A DNA stretch of 64,000 bases from Rhodocyclales bacterium RIFCSPLOWO2_02_FULL_63_24 (GCA_001828935.1 MHZX01000092.1:135822-199821); one strand, 5' to 3'; counted from the first letter of the stretch, positions 7,702 to 17,707 are shown. Translations and numbers: made by a program. Notes: a model not told the origin generated them from the letters alone.

Positions 7702-9126
7702 TCAGAAACCGATCTTGGCGCGCAGGCCGAGCACCTTCACCATCGGCGCCGCGGCGTTGCCGCCGGGCTGGCGGATCCACTGCAAGTCCGGCGTCAGCTC
7801 GACATGGCTGTTGAGCTTGTAGCGGTAGTAGAGCTCCAGTTGCTTCTCCGCGCCGCCGGCCTGATAGCCGAAGTCGGCGTTGCCGTCGGCGTCTGCGTCG
7901 ATGGTCAGCGAGTCGCCGCGGAAGGAGGACGAGGTGCGCAGGCTGCCGAAGGCCACACCGAGACCGTCGGCGGCGCGCGCCCAGGGCGTGCCGGCAAGCT
8001 CCGCGCCGAGCGTCAGGGCGCGGTCGAAACGCACCTTGCCCCTGAGCTGATGACCGTAGCGGCCGAACACGGTCACCTCGTCGGTGACTTTCTGGTCGGC
8101 GGAGAAGCCGATGCCGACGTGTTTGCGCTCGACGCCGTCATAGCCGTTGCCGCGCCCGTTCTGCCACAGGTAGGCGCGGTAGTTGCCGGGCAGGTAGTCG
8201 AAACGGGCGGCGGTCTCGGCCTGGGCGATGACGAAGGGCTTGCCGACGGAGCCGGTGAAGTCGGCTCCCGGCCCGGAACCGAAAACGCCCAGCGACAGGC
8301 CCCATTCCGAACCTTTCTGCTTTTCGTTGGCATACTGCGCAATCAGTCCGGGGGCGAAGCCGTAGGCGTCGGCGCGGATGTCGCCGCCGGAATCGAGCAG
8401 CGGGTTATGCACGAAGGCGTTGTTCATGAAGCGCGCCGATTCGTCGTCGGCCGCCGCGTTCTGGTCGAAGAAGACGAAGGGATCGATCTTGCCGGCGGTG
8501 AGATGGAGGTACTCGCGGGCGTTGGCCTTGAGGCCGTCGTCCATCAGCGGGATCGACAGTTGGTACCAGGCCTGCGCCAGGATGCCGAAGGAATCGGATG
8601 CCGGCGTGCTGCCGACCTCGAAGGCGGTGGTGTTGGCGGTGCTGGTGTAGGTGGGTTGCAGGCCGATGCCGGTGCCCTGGCCGAAGCGGAAGTGGGTGAA
8701 GATCTTGCCCTCGGCGTTGCCCATCTCGCCGCCCGGCAGGGTCACCGAGATGTCGCCGCGATAGTTGGCGCGGGCCTCTTCGGCGCCGCTCGCCGTGCCG
8801 CGGGCGCCGACTTTCTGCATCACGCCGGTGAGGCTGGCGCCGACCGTGATGCCTTCCAGGGCTTCGATCTGGCGCGCCTGCTTCTGCATCGTGAGGGTCT
8901 GGAACTCGACCGCCTTGATGCGGGTGACGACTTCCGGTTCCTTCTCGCTGATGCGCTCGCTGGTGAGCGCCTTTTCCATCTCCTTGTTGTTCCGTTCCAG
9001 GTGCTCGATGCGCTCGGCGAGGCGCTTCAGTTCGGCCTTGAGGGCCGTCATGTCGTCGGCGGCGCAGGCGGGCAGGGCGAAAGCCCCCGCCATGGCCGCG
9101 ACCACGAGCTTGCGGGTGAGGGTCAT
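7702..9126 (-). CDS. Outer-membrane porin with N-terminal coiled coil
   Basis: The 474-residue product starts with a signal peptide (MTLTRKLVVAAMAGAFALPA), followed by a coiled coil at about residues 26-85 (LKRLAERIEHLERNNKEME), then a beta-rich region with alternating strands ending in LRAKIGF, as in outer-membrane barrels. Architecture resembles coiled-coil porins of the OprB/OprO type. The start at 9126 leaves a 1-base gap after ftrA. It occupies the position where the FtrC permease would be expected, between ftrA and ftrB genes, suggesting iron or metal-chelate diffusion into the periplasm; the substrate is unknown. Confidence 0.8.
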   Translation of the reverse strand: MTLTRKLVVAAMAGAFALPACAADDMTALKAELKRLAERIEHLERNNKEMEKALTSERISEKEPEVVTRIKAVEFQTLTMQKQARQIEALEGITVGASLTGVMQKVGARGTASGAEEARANYRGDISVTLPGGEMGNAEGKIFTHFRFGQGTGIGLQPTYTSTANTTAFEVGSTPASDSFGILAQAWYQLSIPLMDDGLKANAREYLHLTAGKIDPFVFFDQNAAADDESARFMNNAFVHNPLLDSGGDIRADAYGFAPGLIAQYANEKQKGSEWGLSLGVFGSGPGADFTGSVGKPFVIAQAETAARFDYLPGNYRAYLWQNGRGNGYDGVERKHVGIGFSADQKVTDEVTVFGRYGHQLRGKVRFDRALTLGAELAGTPWARAADGLGVAFGSLRTSSSFRGDSLTIDADADGNADFGYQAGGAEKQLELYYRYKLNSHVELTPDLQWIRQPGGNAAAPMVKVLGLRAKIGF

Positions 9127-9127
9127 C

Positions 9128-9679
9128 TCAATACCCACCCTTCTTGCCGACGCCGGCGTAGGTGAATTCCCACTCGGTTTCGACCGGCTTGAACCAGGGG
9201 CGCACGCCGGTGGCGCGGTCGGTGTGGCGGCCGAACATGTTGCCGGCGGCGTTTTCCTTGGCGCTGGGCGGATAGACGGTGAACTTCACCTTGTACTTGC
9301 CGGGGCCCTTGAGCTTGACGTTGTCGCCGTAGTGCGGGCCGTCGCTGGCCACCATCGGCATCATGTCGCCCTTGATGACTTCGCCGGAGGGCAGCTTGGT
9401 CAGTTCGTACTTGACCAGCAGGTGAGGCACCCAGAAGCCCTCGGGAAAGCCGTTGGCATTATTGGCGAGGGCGTGGATGTCGGCTTCGAGGTGGATGTCC
9501 GACTCCGATGCCTTGCGCATATGGCCTTCGGGCTCCATCTCGACGGCTTGCAGATAGACGGCGGCCACTTCCAAACCGACGACGTTCTGCGGCACGCCGA
9601 TGGGATATTCGAGGGCGGCGGCGGAAAGGGATGTCGCGGCGAGCGCGGCGAAGGCGAGGGGGCGAAACGGGAACGACAT
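9128..9679 (-). CDS. ftrA: Periplasmic iron-binding protein, P19/FtrA/Tp34 family
   Basis: Periplasmic protein of the family that includes Campylobacter P19, E. coli FetP and Bordetella FtrA, which binds copper and iron and supports ferrous iron uptake. The start at 9679 has GGAGG 7 bases upstream and gives 183 residues with a signal peptide (MSFPFRPLAFAALAATSLSA). Family features visible are LEYPIGVPQNVVGLEVAAVY, GHMRKASESDIHLEADIHA (the His/Met/Glu metal-binding region) and NMFGRHTDRATGVRPWFKP. It is followed by the porin, cupredoxin and polyferredoxin genes with gaps of 1-10 bases, so these form one transcript. Confidence 0.9.
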   Translation of the reverse strand: MSFPFRPLAFAALAATSLSAAALEYPIGVPQNVVGLEVAAVYLQAVEMEPEGHMRKASESDIHLEADIHALANNANGFPEGFWVPHLLVKYELTKLPSGEVIKGDMMPMVASDGPHYGDNVKLKGPGKYKVKFTVYPPSAKENAAGNMFGRHTDRATGVRPWFKPVETEWEFTYAGVGKKGGY

Positions 9680-9760
9680 GGCAAACCTCCAAAGGTGAAC
9701 AAAAATCGTCTCTGGCTGGCTTGCCGCCATTCGGAATGGCGCGGCTGGCTGGCTGGGTGA

Positions 9761-9790
9761 GGCGGCGCCCGCCGGGTCGCGGGCGCCGCC
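9761..9790 (-). terminator. Strong GC hairpin between bfr and the ftr genes
   Basis: Perfect 12-base inverted repeat (GGCGGCGCCCGC / GCGGGCGCCGCC) with a 6-base loop, in the 121-base gap after bfr. There is no U-run on the minus strand, so it may act as a partial terminator or as a 3' stabiliser separating hemP-bfd-bfr from the downstream genes rather than as a full intrinsic terminator. Confidence 0.5.
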
Positions 9791-9800
9791 GGGTGTGGTG

Positions 9801-10283
9801 CTAGGAGCCGGGCGAGTCTCCCATCGCCGACTGCAGGTAGTTCTGCGCGCCGACCTTCTCGATCAGTTCGAGCTGGGTTTCGAGGTAGTCGATGTGGCCC
9901 TCGGTATCGTCGAGAATATCGTCCAGGATTTCGCGCGAAACGTAGTCATGCATGCTTTCGCAATAGGTGATCGCGGCCTTGGTGTCGGCGTGCGCGCCCA
10001 GCTCCAGCTTGAGGTCGCCGGCCAGGCATTCGGGCACGTTCTCGCCGATGATCAGCTTGTTCAGCGCCTGCAGGTTGGGCAGGCCTTCGAGGAACAGCAC
10101 GCGCTCGATCAGCTTGTCGGCGTGGCGCATTTCCTCGATCGATTCCTCGTACTCGCGCTTGCCCAGGGCGTTGAAGCCCCAGTTCTTGTACATGCGGGCG
10201 TGGAGGAAATACTGGTTGATCGCGGTCAGCTCATTGACCAGGCACTTGTTGAGCAGTTGGATGACTTTCTTGTCGCCTTTCAT
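9801..10283 (-). CDS. bfr: Bacterioferritin
   Basis: Haem-containing 24-subunit iron store in the cytosol. The 160-residue product aligns with E. coli Bfr from [13 protein letters not shown] to LQNYLQ-like ends without gaps in the ligand region. Ferroxidase ligands E18, E51, H54, E94 and H130 and haem ligand M52 are present, but the position equal to E127 is Thr (DDTEGHID), so the di-iron site lacks one canonical carboxylate. It follows bfd by 17 bases. Being next to Bfd, which releases the stored iron, and behind a Fur-type promoter fits iron homeostasis. Confidence 0.95.
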   Translation of the reverse strand: MKGDKKVIQLLNKCLVNELTAINQYFLHARMYKNWGFNALGKREYEESIEEMRHADKLIERVLFLEGLPNLQALNKLIIGENVPECLAGDLKLELGAHADTKAAITYCESMHDYVSREILDDILDDTEGHIDYLETQLELIEKVGAQNYLQSAMGDSPGS

Positions 10284-10300
10284 GGGGAGCCTCTCTTCCT

Positions 10301-10513
10301 TCAGGCCGCCGCCAGTTGCCCGGCGGAGGCGGGTCGATGGGGCGTGTGAGCGTGCAGGGAGTTATGCAGCACGTCGCGCGCGCAACCCGTACAACGGCCA
10401 CAGCAGGCGCCAACGCCGAGTTGCTCGCGCAATTGTCGCAGACTGCAGCAGCCTTCGGCAACGGCACTGCCGATATCGCGTTCGGTCACCGCATTGCAGA
10501 CACAGACATACAT
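10301..10513 (-). CDS. bfd: Bacterioferritin-associated ferredoxin (BFD-like [2Fe-2S])
   Basis: Small [2Fe-2S] protein that reduces the iron core of bacterioferritin to mobilise iron. The 70-residue product has the BFD cysteine pattern: CVC at residues 4-6 and [13 protein letters not shown] near residue 40. It lies between hemP and bfr with 16-17 base gaps. The C-terminal tail ([15 protein letters not shown]) is variable. Length and cysteine spacing are normal for the family. Confidence 0.93.
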   Translation of the reverse strand: MYVCVCNAVTERDIGSAVAEGCCSLRQLREQLGVGACCGRCTGCARDVLHNSLHAHTPHRPASAGQLAAA

Positions 10514-10529
10514 GATGGTGGCTCCTGGC

Positions 10530-10712
10530 TTATTTGGTGAGGATCAGCTTGCCCTGGCGCGTGCGGCGCAGGCGGTAGGTTTCGCCCTGATGGGTGATCT
10601 CGACCTCCCCCTTCGTGCCGAGCAGGGCCGCGCTGTCCAGTGCGCGCGGCGCTTCGGAACTGCGGAGTGGCAGCTCGGGCTGTGCTTTCGGTGGCTGGGT
10701 TTCGGCTTTCAT
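10530..10712 (-). CDS. hemP: Hemin uptake protein HemP family
   Basis: Short protein (60 residues from the ATG at 10712) with the HemP signature at its C-terminus: GEVEITHQGETYRLRRTRQG followed by KLILTK. In many proteobacteria hemP is a strongly Fur-repressed first gene of iron operons and promotes expression of iron or haem uptake genes. Here it is the first gene after a Fur-box-like promoter. The longer reading upstream would translate through that promoter, so the internal ATG is preferred. Confidence 0.85.
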   Translation of the reverse strand: MKAETQPPKAQPELPLRSSEAPRALDSAALLGTKGEVEITHQGETYRLRRTRQGKLILTK

Positions 10713-10741
10713 CGCGGACCGCTGCTCAATGCAAAACGTAA

Positions 10742-10778
10742 TGCGAATGATTCTCATTGATGTGAGCCATCTTGTCAA
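10742..10778 (-). promoter_or_regulatory. Sigma70-type promoter overlapped by Fur box, upstream of hemP
   Basis: On the minus strand, TTGACA (10778-10773), a 17-base spacer and GAGAAT (10755-10750) form a near-consensus promoter. The -10 lies inside TGAGAATCATTCGCA (10756-10742), which matches 11 of 14 paired positions of the 7-1-7 Fur motif TGATAATnATTATCA. Fur-Fe(II) binding would block polymerase. The hemP start is 30 bases downstream. Confidence 0.8.
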
Positions 10779-10848
10779 TAGGGAATCTGGGGTTTTTTGT
10801 CCGATCGAATAGGCATGCTTCGTCAGGAAGGCGAAATCTTCGCCGCGT

Positions 10849-10854
10849 TATAAT
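10849..10854 (+). promoter_or_regulatory. -10 element of ppa
   Basis: Consensus TATAAT 27 bases before the GTG start of ppa; no clear -35 can be assigned. Confidence 0.5.
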
Positions 10855-10881
10855 TTGGCCTTTAGCAAAAAGGAGCCAGCC

Positions 10882-11430
10882 GTGGGCCTGGATCGCGTTC
10901 CGTCAGGCAAGAATTTGCCGAATGATTTCAACGTGGTGATCGAGATTTCGATGCACTCCGAGCCGATCAAGTACGAGGTGGACAAGGAGTCCGGCGCCAT
11001 ATTCGTTGATCGATTCATGTGCACTGCCATGCACTATCCGTGCAATTACGGCTATATCCCGCACACTATCGCGGGCGACGGTGATCCCGTGGATGTCCTG
11101 GTGATGTCCCAGTTCGCGCTGCCGCCGGGGGTCGTGGTGCGTTGCCGGCCCATCGGCATGCTGAAAATGACCGACGAGGCGGGCGAGGATGCCAAACTGC
11201 TGGCCGTTCCCGTGGATAAGCTCACACCCATGTACCGCAACGTAGACAGTCCGCGCGACCTGCCGCAGATCATGCTCGACCAGATCGCGCACTTCTTCGA
11301 GCACTACAAGGACCTGGAACCCGGAAAGTTCGTCAAGGTGCAGGGCTGGCTTGGCGTCGAAGACGCCAAGAAGGAAATCATGGAAGGCGTGGCCGCCTAC
11401 GAAAGCGCCAAGGACAAGCCGGCGTATTGA
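10882..11430 (+). CDS. ppa: Inorganic pyrophosphatase (family I)
   Basis: Cytosolic enzyme that hydrolyses pyrophosphate to phosphate, pulling biosynthetic reactions forward. The GTG start at 10882 is chosen because AAAGGAGCC lies 4-12 bases upstream; it gives 182 residues starting [20 protein letters not shown]. The family signature DGDPVDVLV with its three metal-binding Asp residues is present, as are the upstream E-x7-Y region ([16 protein letters not shown]) and the late KD/K residues ([13 protein letters not shown]). It is monocistronic, with its own -10 and an intrinsic terminator. Confidence 0.97.
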   Translation: MGLDRVPSGKNLPNDFNVVIEISMHSEPIKYEVDKESGAIFVDRFMCTAMHYPCNYGYIPHTIAGDGDPVDVLVMSQFALPPGVVVRCRPIGMLKMTDEAGEDAKLLAVPVDKLTPMYRNVDSPRDLPQIMLDQIAHFFEHYKDLEPGKFVKVQGWLGVEDAKKEIMEGVAAYESAKDKPAY

Positions 11431-11449
11431 TTCGTTTCCGAACGCCACG

Positions 11450-11474
11450 AGCCCGCCGCGAAGCGGGCTTTTTT
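11450..11474 (+). terminator. Intrinsic terminator after ppa
   Basis: Stem AGCCCGC/GCGGGCT with a 6-base loop, followed by a run of six T residues, 20 bases after the ppa stop. Confidence 0.85.
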
Positions 11475-11596
11475 ATCGCCGGCGGGATATGTCCCCATCA
11501 CATTGCGCGGCGACGGCACCCTGCGGATTTTTCCAGGCATCCGCTATAGTTATGTCCCCGTCCCTGTAGGCGGAGACGGTATCCCAGGATAGCCCC

Positions 11597-13219
11597 ATGA
11601 AACGCCTTCGCGTCGCCATCGCCCAGTTCAACGCTCACGTCGGCAACCTTGCCGGCAACGCCAGCCGCATACTTGAGCTTGCCGCCCGCGCTCGCGAGGG
11701 AGGGGCGGACGTGCTGCTTACGCCCGAATTGGCGCTCTGCGGCTATCCGCCTGAAGACCTCTTGATGCGGCCGGATTTCTATCGCGCCTGTGCCGGGCAA
11801 CTGGATGCCTTGGCCCGTGCGGCGGTGCTGCCGATCGTGGTCGGTCATCCCGAGGAGTCGGCGGGCAAGCGCTACAACGCGGCGTCCCTGCTGGCCGACG
11901 GCAAGGTCGTAGCGACCTATCGCAAGCATCGCTTGCCCAATTACGAAGTCTTCGACGAAGAGCGTTATTTCGCGGCGGGGGACGAACCCTGCGTCATAGC
12001 GCTGAACGGAGTGCGTTGCGGGCTGGCGATCTGTGCCGATGTCTGGGAATCCGGTGCCACCGAAGCGGCGGCGCTGGCCGGGGCGGAACTGGTGCTGACG
12101 CTCAACGCGTCGCCGTTCCACATGAACAAGCAGGTGCGACGCTACGAGGTGTTGCGCGAACGCATTACGGCGACGGCCAAGCCGGTGGTATATGCCAATC
12201 TCGTGGGCGGCCAGGACGAACTGGTGTTCGACGGAGCGTCGTTTGCCATGGACGGACAGGGCCGGCTCACGCATCAGTTGCCGGCCTTCGTCGAAGCATT
12301 GGAGTTTGTTGACTACGCCGATGGCCACCTGTTGCCCGGGCGCATGGTCGAACCGCCGTCGCGCGAGGCGGAAGTCTATGCCGCGCTGACGCTTGGCGTT
12401 GCGGATTATCTCGGCAAGAACGGCTTCCCCGGCGCGATCATCGGCCTTTCCGGCGGTATCGATTCGGCGCTGACGCTGGCCATCGCGGTCGACGCGCTGG
12501 GCGCGGACAAGGTGCGCGCGGTGATGATGCCGTCGCCGTGGACCGCGCAGATGAGCCTCGACGATTCGCGCGAGATGGTGCGGCGGCTTGGCGTGCAATA
12601 CGACGAGATTCCGATTGCCGCGGCGATGGAGCAATTCGCCGTGTTGCTGGCGCCGACTTTTGCCACCCTCGGACCAAAGCCGTCCTGGGACACCACGGAC
12701 GAAAACCTGCAGGCGCGCATTCGCGGCATGTTGCTGATGGCGCTGTCGAATCGCACCGGACGCATCGTGCTGACCACCGGCAACAAGAGCGAAATGGCGG
12801 TCGGTTACGCGACGCTGTATGGCGACATGGCCGGCGGCTTTGCCGTGATCAAGGATGTGGCGAAGACCTTCGTCTATCGCTTGGCCCACTGGCGCAATGC
12901 AGTTTCCGACGTGATTCCGCAGAACATCATCACGCGCCCGCCCTCGGCCGAACTCAAGCCGGGGCAGACCGACCAGGACACGTTGCCGGCCTACGATGTC
13001 CTCGACGCGATTATCGAAGCCTACATGGAGCGGGACGAAAGTCCGCGCCAGATCATCGCCGGCGGCTACAGCGAAGCGGACGTGCGCAAGGTGGTCTTCA
13101 TGCTGAAGAAGAACGAATACAAGCGGCGCCAGGCGCCGGTCGGCATCCGCGTCACACAACGCGGATTCGGCAAGGATTGGCGCTATCCGATAACATCGGC
13201 TTACGCCGAAGAATGGTGA
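11597..13219 (+). CDS. nadE: Glutamine-dependent NAD+ synthase
   Basis: Last step of NAD synthesis: amidation of nicotinic acid adenine dinucleotide using ammonia released from glutamine. It is a two-domain, 540-residue protein. The N-terminal nitrilase-like glutaminase (1-265) has catalytic E44 in LLTPELALCGYPPEDL, the Lys in YRKHRLPNYEVFDE and the Cys in LAICADVWE. The C-terminal synthetase has the ATP-binding GLSGGIDSALTLAI at about residue 284 and TTGNKSEMAVGYATLYGDMA. The length matches the long, glutamine-using form. Downstream glnB is 153 bases away after a repeat, so linkage in one transcript is uncertain. Confidence 0.97.
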   Translation: MKRLRVAIAQFNAHVGNLAGNASRILELAARAREGGADVLLTPELALCGYPPEDLLMRPDFYRACAGQLDALARAAVLPIVVGHPEESAGKRYNAASLLADGKVVATYRKHRLPNYEVFDEERYFAAGDEPCVIALNGVRCGLAICADVWESGATEAAALAGAELVLTLNASPFHMNKQVRRYEVLRERITATAKPVVYANLVGGQDELVFDGASFAMDGQGRLTHQLPAFVEALEFVDYADGHLLPGRMVEPPSREAEVYAALTLGVADYLGKNGFPGAIIGLSGGIDSALTLAIAVDALGADKVRAVMMPSPWTAQMSLDDSREMVRRLGVQYDEIPIAAAMEQFAVLLAPTFATLGPKPSWDTTDENLQARIRGMLLMALSNRTGRIVLTTGNKSEMAVGYATLYGDMAGGFAVIKDVAKTFVYRLAHWRNAVSDVIPQNIITRPPSAELKPGQTDQDTLPAYDVLDAIIEAYMERDESPRQIIAGGYSEADVRKVVFMLKKNEYKRRQAPVGIRVTQRGFGKDWRYPITSAYAEEW

Positions 13220-13221
13220 GC

Positions 13222-13290
13222 CATCCCCCCGACCCCTTCCCGGGGAAAGGGGTGACCAGGGTTCAGCCGCCTGCGCGGCTTCAGAAACGA
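13222..13290. repeat. GC-rich intergenic repeat, copy 2
   Basis: Between nadE and glnB. It carries the same C-run/G-run foot as the copy at 2.65 kb (CCCCTTCCCGGGGAAAGGGG) followed by GCCGCCTGCGCGGC hairpin arms. After it comes a second small stem, CGCCGACTTTATCGGCG, at about 13310-13326. Confidence 0.5.
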
Positions 13291-13354
13291 AGTTTCAGTG
13301 AAGGCTAACGCCGACTTTATCGGCGTTGAGCGAAGCGGCCGTAACTAAAATTGA

Positions 13355-13730
<376 letters not shown>

Positions 13731-13750
13731 CGCCGGCAAACTGGAGGGCC

Positions 13751-13852
13751 TATCCCCCGGCCCCACCCCACGACCGGCATTGCACGGCCGGCCGGCTGCG
13801 GCGGCGCGGAGCAGGCTCCGCGAATTCCCTCCTCGCCCCAAGGAAAGGGGTG
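13751..13852. repeat. GC-rich intergenic repeat, copy 3
   Basis: Downstream of glnB and convergent with the smr gene. It contains GGCGGCGCGGAGCAGGCTCC then CGCGAA, matching copy 4 at 50.66 kb (GGCGGCGCGAAGCATGCTTC then CGCGAA) with transitions that keep the palindrome. It ends in the AAGGGGTG foot seen in the other copies. Confidence 0.55.
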
Positions 13853-13874
13853 CTGATTGGCTCGCTGCGCTCTG

Positions 13875-14423
13875 CTACCTGGGGGCGGCGAGCAACACTA
13901 TCACCGCACCGGCGCCACCTTCGGCGGCGCGGGCCTGACAAAAGGCCAATACTTCGCTGCGCTGGCTCAGCCAGCCCAGCACCAGCTTCTTCAGCACCGG
14001 CTCGCGACCGGGGGAGCTTAGACCCTTGCCATGCACGATGCGCACACAGCGATAGCTGTGGCGTCGGCATTCAGCAAGGAACGTGGCCACAGCAGTCCGC
14101 GCCTGGTCGCGATTCAGTCCATGCAGGTCGAGTTTCTCCTGTATCACCCAGCGTCCGCGTCGCAAATCACGCAGCCAGGCTTTCGGCAGGCTGTCGCGCC
14201 GCCAGGCGGCTTCGTCGCCGCCTTCCAGGTAGAGATCGATCAGTACCGGACCGTGTAGTGACTCGTCCAGCGCCGCTGCCTCGTCGTGCATGTGCTGGCG
14301 TGGAATGGCCGGCGGCAAGGGCGGTTCATGATGGACGCGGTCCCATTGCAGCTGCTTGACATCGGCAACCGCCTGCCGGAAAGCGGCGCGCTCTTCCGGC
14401 GACGGCGTAGCGTGCTTGCTCAT
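13875..14423 (-). CDS. Smr/MutS2 C-terminal domain protein
   Basis: Small protein with a C-terminal Smr domain, a nuclease-like fold found in MutS2 and stand-alone proteins such as E. coli SmrA/SmrB (the latter cuts mRNA at collided ribosomes). From the ATG at 14423 it is 182 residues. The signature LDLHGLNRDQARTAVATFL and the later RIVHGKGLSS (HGxG motif) are present. It is 58 bases downstream of trxB on the same strand; the pair is probably co-transcribed. The longer upstream reading overlaps trxB and is not preferred. Confidence 0.9.
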   Translation of the reverse strand: MSKHATPSPEERAAFRQAVADVKQLQWDRVHHEPPLPPAIPRQHMHDEAAALDESLHGPVLIDLYLEGGDEAAWRRDSLPKAWLRDLRRGRWVIQEKLDLHGLNRDQARTAVATFLAECRRHSYRCVRIVHGKGLSSPGREPVLKKLVLGWLSQRSEVLAFCQARAAEGGAGAVIVLLAAPR

Positions 14424-14481
14424 GACTGACGGCTCCGCGGGAAGAACGTCCGAGGCCTGCACGCCGCGATCCGTGGCGGGC

Positions 14482-15811
<1,330 letters not shown>

Positions 15812-17707
15812 ATGAGTCAACAGCATTGGTGGTCCGCCGAGAAGTTTCGCAAGATATGGCATTTCCTCGCCGTAACGGTACTCGCTTTGGTCGTTTCGCT
15901 GGGCAGCGAGCGGCTTGGATGGCTGCAAGACTACGAGAATGTCTATTACGACTACTGGCATCAGTTGTCGGGCAAGCGGCGGGAAGCTCAGCATGCGGCC
16001 GTGGTGGCGGTCGACGACGATACCTTGCTGCTGTACAAGGACGATCCGCTCGCGTTCTGGGCGCCGCATTTTGCACGGGCGATGCAGACGCTTACCGATG
16101 CGGGCGTCAAGTCGATCGGGCTCGATTTCATCTATGCGGTCAGTGCCGAGGCCTGGCTGCACAAGCTGAATCTGCCGGACAGCGAGGTGTCCCGCAATTA
16201 CGATGCGCCGTTTCGCGGACAGCTTGCGCAGGGCCGCAAGGTACTCATCGCGCAGTTGGTGGAAACCTCGCAGGGCGACATGGAGGTCATGGGCCCGCCC
16301 CAGGAGCATCTGCTGATGATGCCGAACGGCGCCTTCGATACCGGTATCGCCAACCTGTATCCGGACAACGACAAGCTGGTGCGGACCTTTTATCCTGTGG
16401 TGATTCCGGATCTGCAGTTCCCCGGAGTTGGCTTCGCCATGCAACTGGTCCTGAGGGCGACCGATGGCGACAGCCTGGCCGATGGCTGGACCTATGCGGG
16501 AGAAACCTACCCGCGCCTTCGTGAGCGTCGCCGAATTGGTTACGTGGGGCCGCCGGGCAGCATGCTGACCGTGTCGATGAGCAAACTGCTGAAGCCCGAC
16601 GCGCTGGCTGATCCCCAGGTGCAGGCGCTCAAAGGACGTTCCGTGATCATCGCCCCGAACAACATCGGCACATCGGATCGGCACTTCTCACCCTATTCGC
16701 GCGTGCTTTTCGGACACTCGACGGAACCGATGATCGGCGGCGAAATACATGCCAACGTGATCGAGACGATTCTCTCCGGGGTGTATCCCCGTGCGCTTTC
16801 GCTTTGGGTGGCATGGCCCGCGCTCGTCGCGATACTGGTTGTGGCGGTGATTCTTTTTCTGCGCCTGCATCCAGCCGGCGGGCTCGGAGTGGGCATCGGG
16901 CTGGCGGCGCTGATCCTGATTCCCGCCTACGCCTTGTTCCAGAAAAATCTTCTGCTGTCGGTGGCGCCGTCGCATATCGCCATCGCCACGGCCTATCTGG
17001 CGACCCTTGCGATACGGCTGACCGGGGAGGAAAGGCAACGCGCGCATCTCAAATCGATGTTCGGCCAGTACGTATCCGATGTGGTGGTGGACAAGCTGAT
17101 CGCCGAGGGACAACGGCCGAATCTGAGCGGCGAAAAACTCGATGTGTCGGTGCTGTTCTCGGACATACGCAACTTCACGACGATCTCGGAGAAGCTCGAT
17201 GCCGAGGAGGTCGTGGAAATGCTCAACGCCTACTTCGGCTTGACCTGCGAGCCGATTCTGGAGCAGGGTGGCATGGTGAACAAGTTCATCGGCGATGCCG
17301 TGATGGCGGTGTTCGGCTCGCCCGTTCGTTATGACGATCACGCGCGACGCGCCTTGCTGGCGGCGCAAGGCATGGCGCGGGAGGCGCTGAAATTCAAGAC
17401 CTGGATGAAAGAACGCTTCCCCGATCGCGGTTTGCCGGAGTTTGCCATCGGCATAGGAGTGCATAGCGGTCCGGCGGTCATGGGCGACATCGGTTCGGTC
17501 AAGCGCCGCGAATTCACTGCGATAGGTGATACCGTCAACGCGGCGTCGCGACTGGAGGGCGTGACCAAGGAAATTGGCTGTATCGTGGCGGCAAGTGCAG
17601 CGTCCATTAGCGCCGCCGGAGAGGGCATCCGCACCGGACGTCGCCAGGTGGTCCACGTCAAGGGGAAAGCCGAACCTATCGAGGTATTTGAAGTTTTGAT
17701 CGACTAA
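15812..17707 (+). CDS. CHASE2-domain class III adenylate/guanylate cyclase
   Basis: Membrane receptor that makes a cyclic nucleotide, probably cAMP, in response to an extracytoplasmic signal. One N-terminal membrane segment (about 17-33) is followed by a ~290-residue CHASE2 domain outside the membrane (starting near YENVYYDYWHQLSG), three closely spaced membrane segments (about 330-400), and a class III cyclase domain (about 415-600). Metal-binding Asp residues are D451 in LFSDIRNFT and D495 in FIGDAVMAVFG; EFTAIGDTVNAASRLEG is the helix with the base- and ribose-contacting residues. All catalytic positions look intact. It leads a plus-strand series ending at 30.2 kb, 95 bases before the first caspase gene. 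Confidence 0.93.
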   Translation: MSQQHWWSAEKFRKIWHFLAVTVLALVVSLGSERLGWLQDYENVYYDYWHQLSGKRREAQHAAVVAVDDDTLLLYKDDPLAFWAPHFARAMQTLTDAGVKSIGLDFIYAVSAEAWLHKLNLPDSEVSRNYDAPFRGQLAQGRKVLIAQLVETSQGDMEVMGPPQEHLLMMPNGAFDTGIANLYPDNDKLVRTFYPVVIPDLQFPGVGFAMQLVLRATDGDSLADGWTYAGETYPRLRERRRIGYVGPPGSMLTVSMSKLLKPDALADPQVQALKGRSVIIAPNNIGTSDRHFSPYSRVLFGHSTEPMIGGEIHANVIETILSGVYPRALSLWVAWPALVAILVVAVILFLRLHPAGGLGVGIGLAALILIPAYALFQKNLLLSVAPSHIAIATAYLATLAIRLTGEERQRAHLKSMFGQYVSDVVVDKLIAEGQRPNLSGEKLDVSVLFSDIRNFTTISEKLDAEEVVEMLNAYFGLTCEPILEQGGMVNKFIGDAVMAVFGSPVRYDDHARRALLAAQGMAREALKFKTWMKERFPDRGLPEFAIGIGVHSGPAVMGDIGSVKRREFTAIGDTVNAASRLEGVTKEIGCIVAASAASISAAGEGIRTGRRQVVHVKGKAEPIEVFEVLID

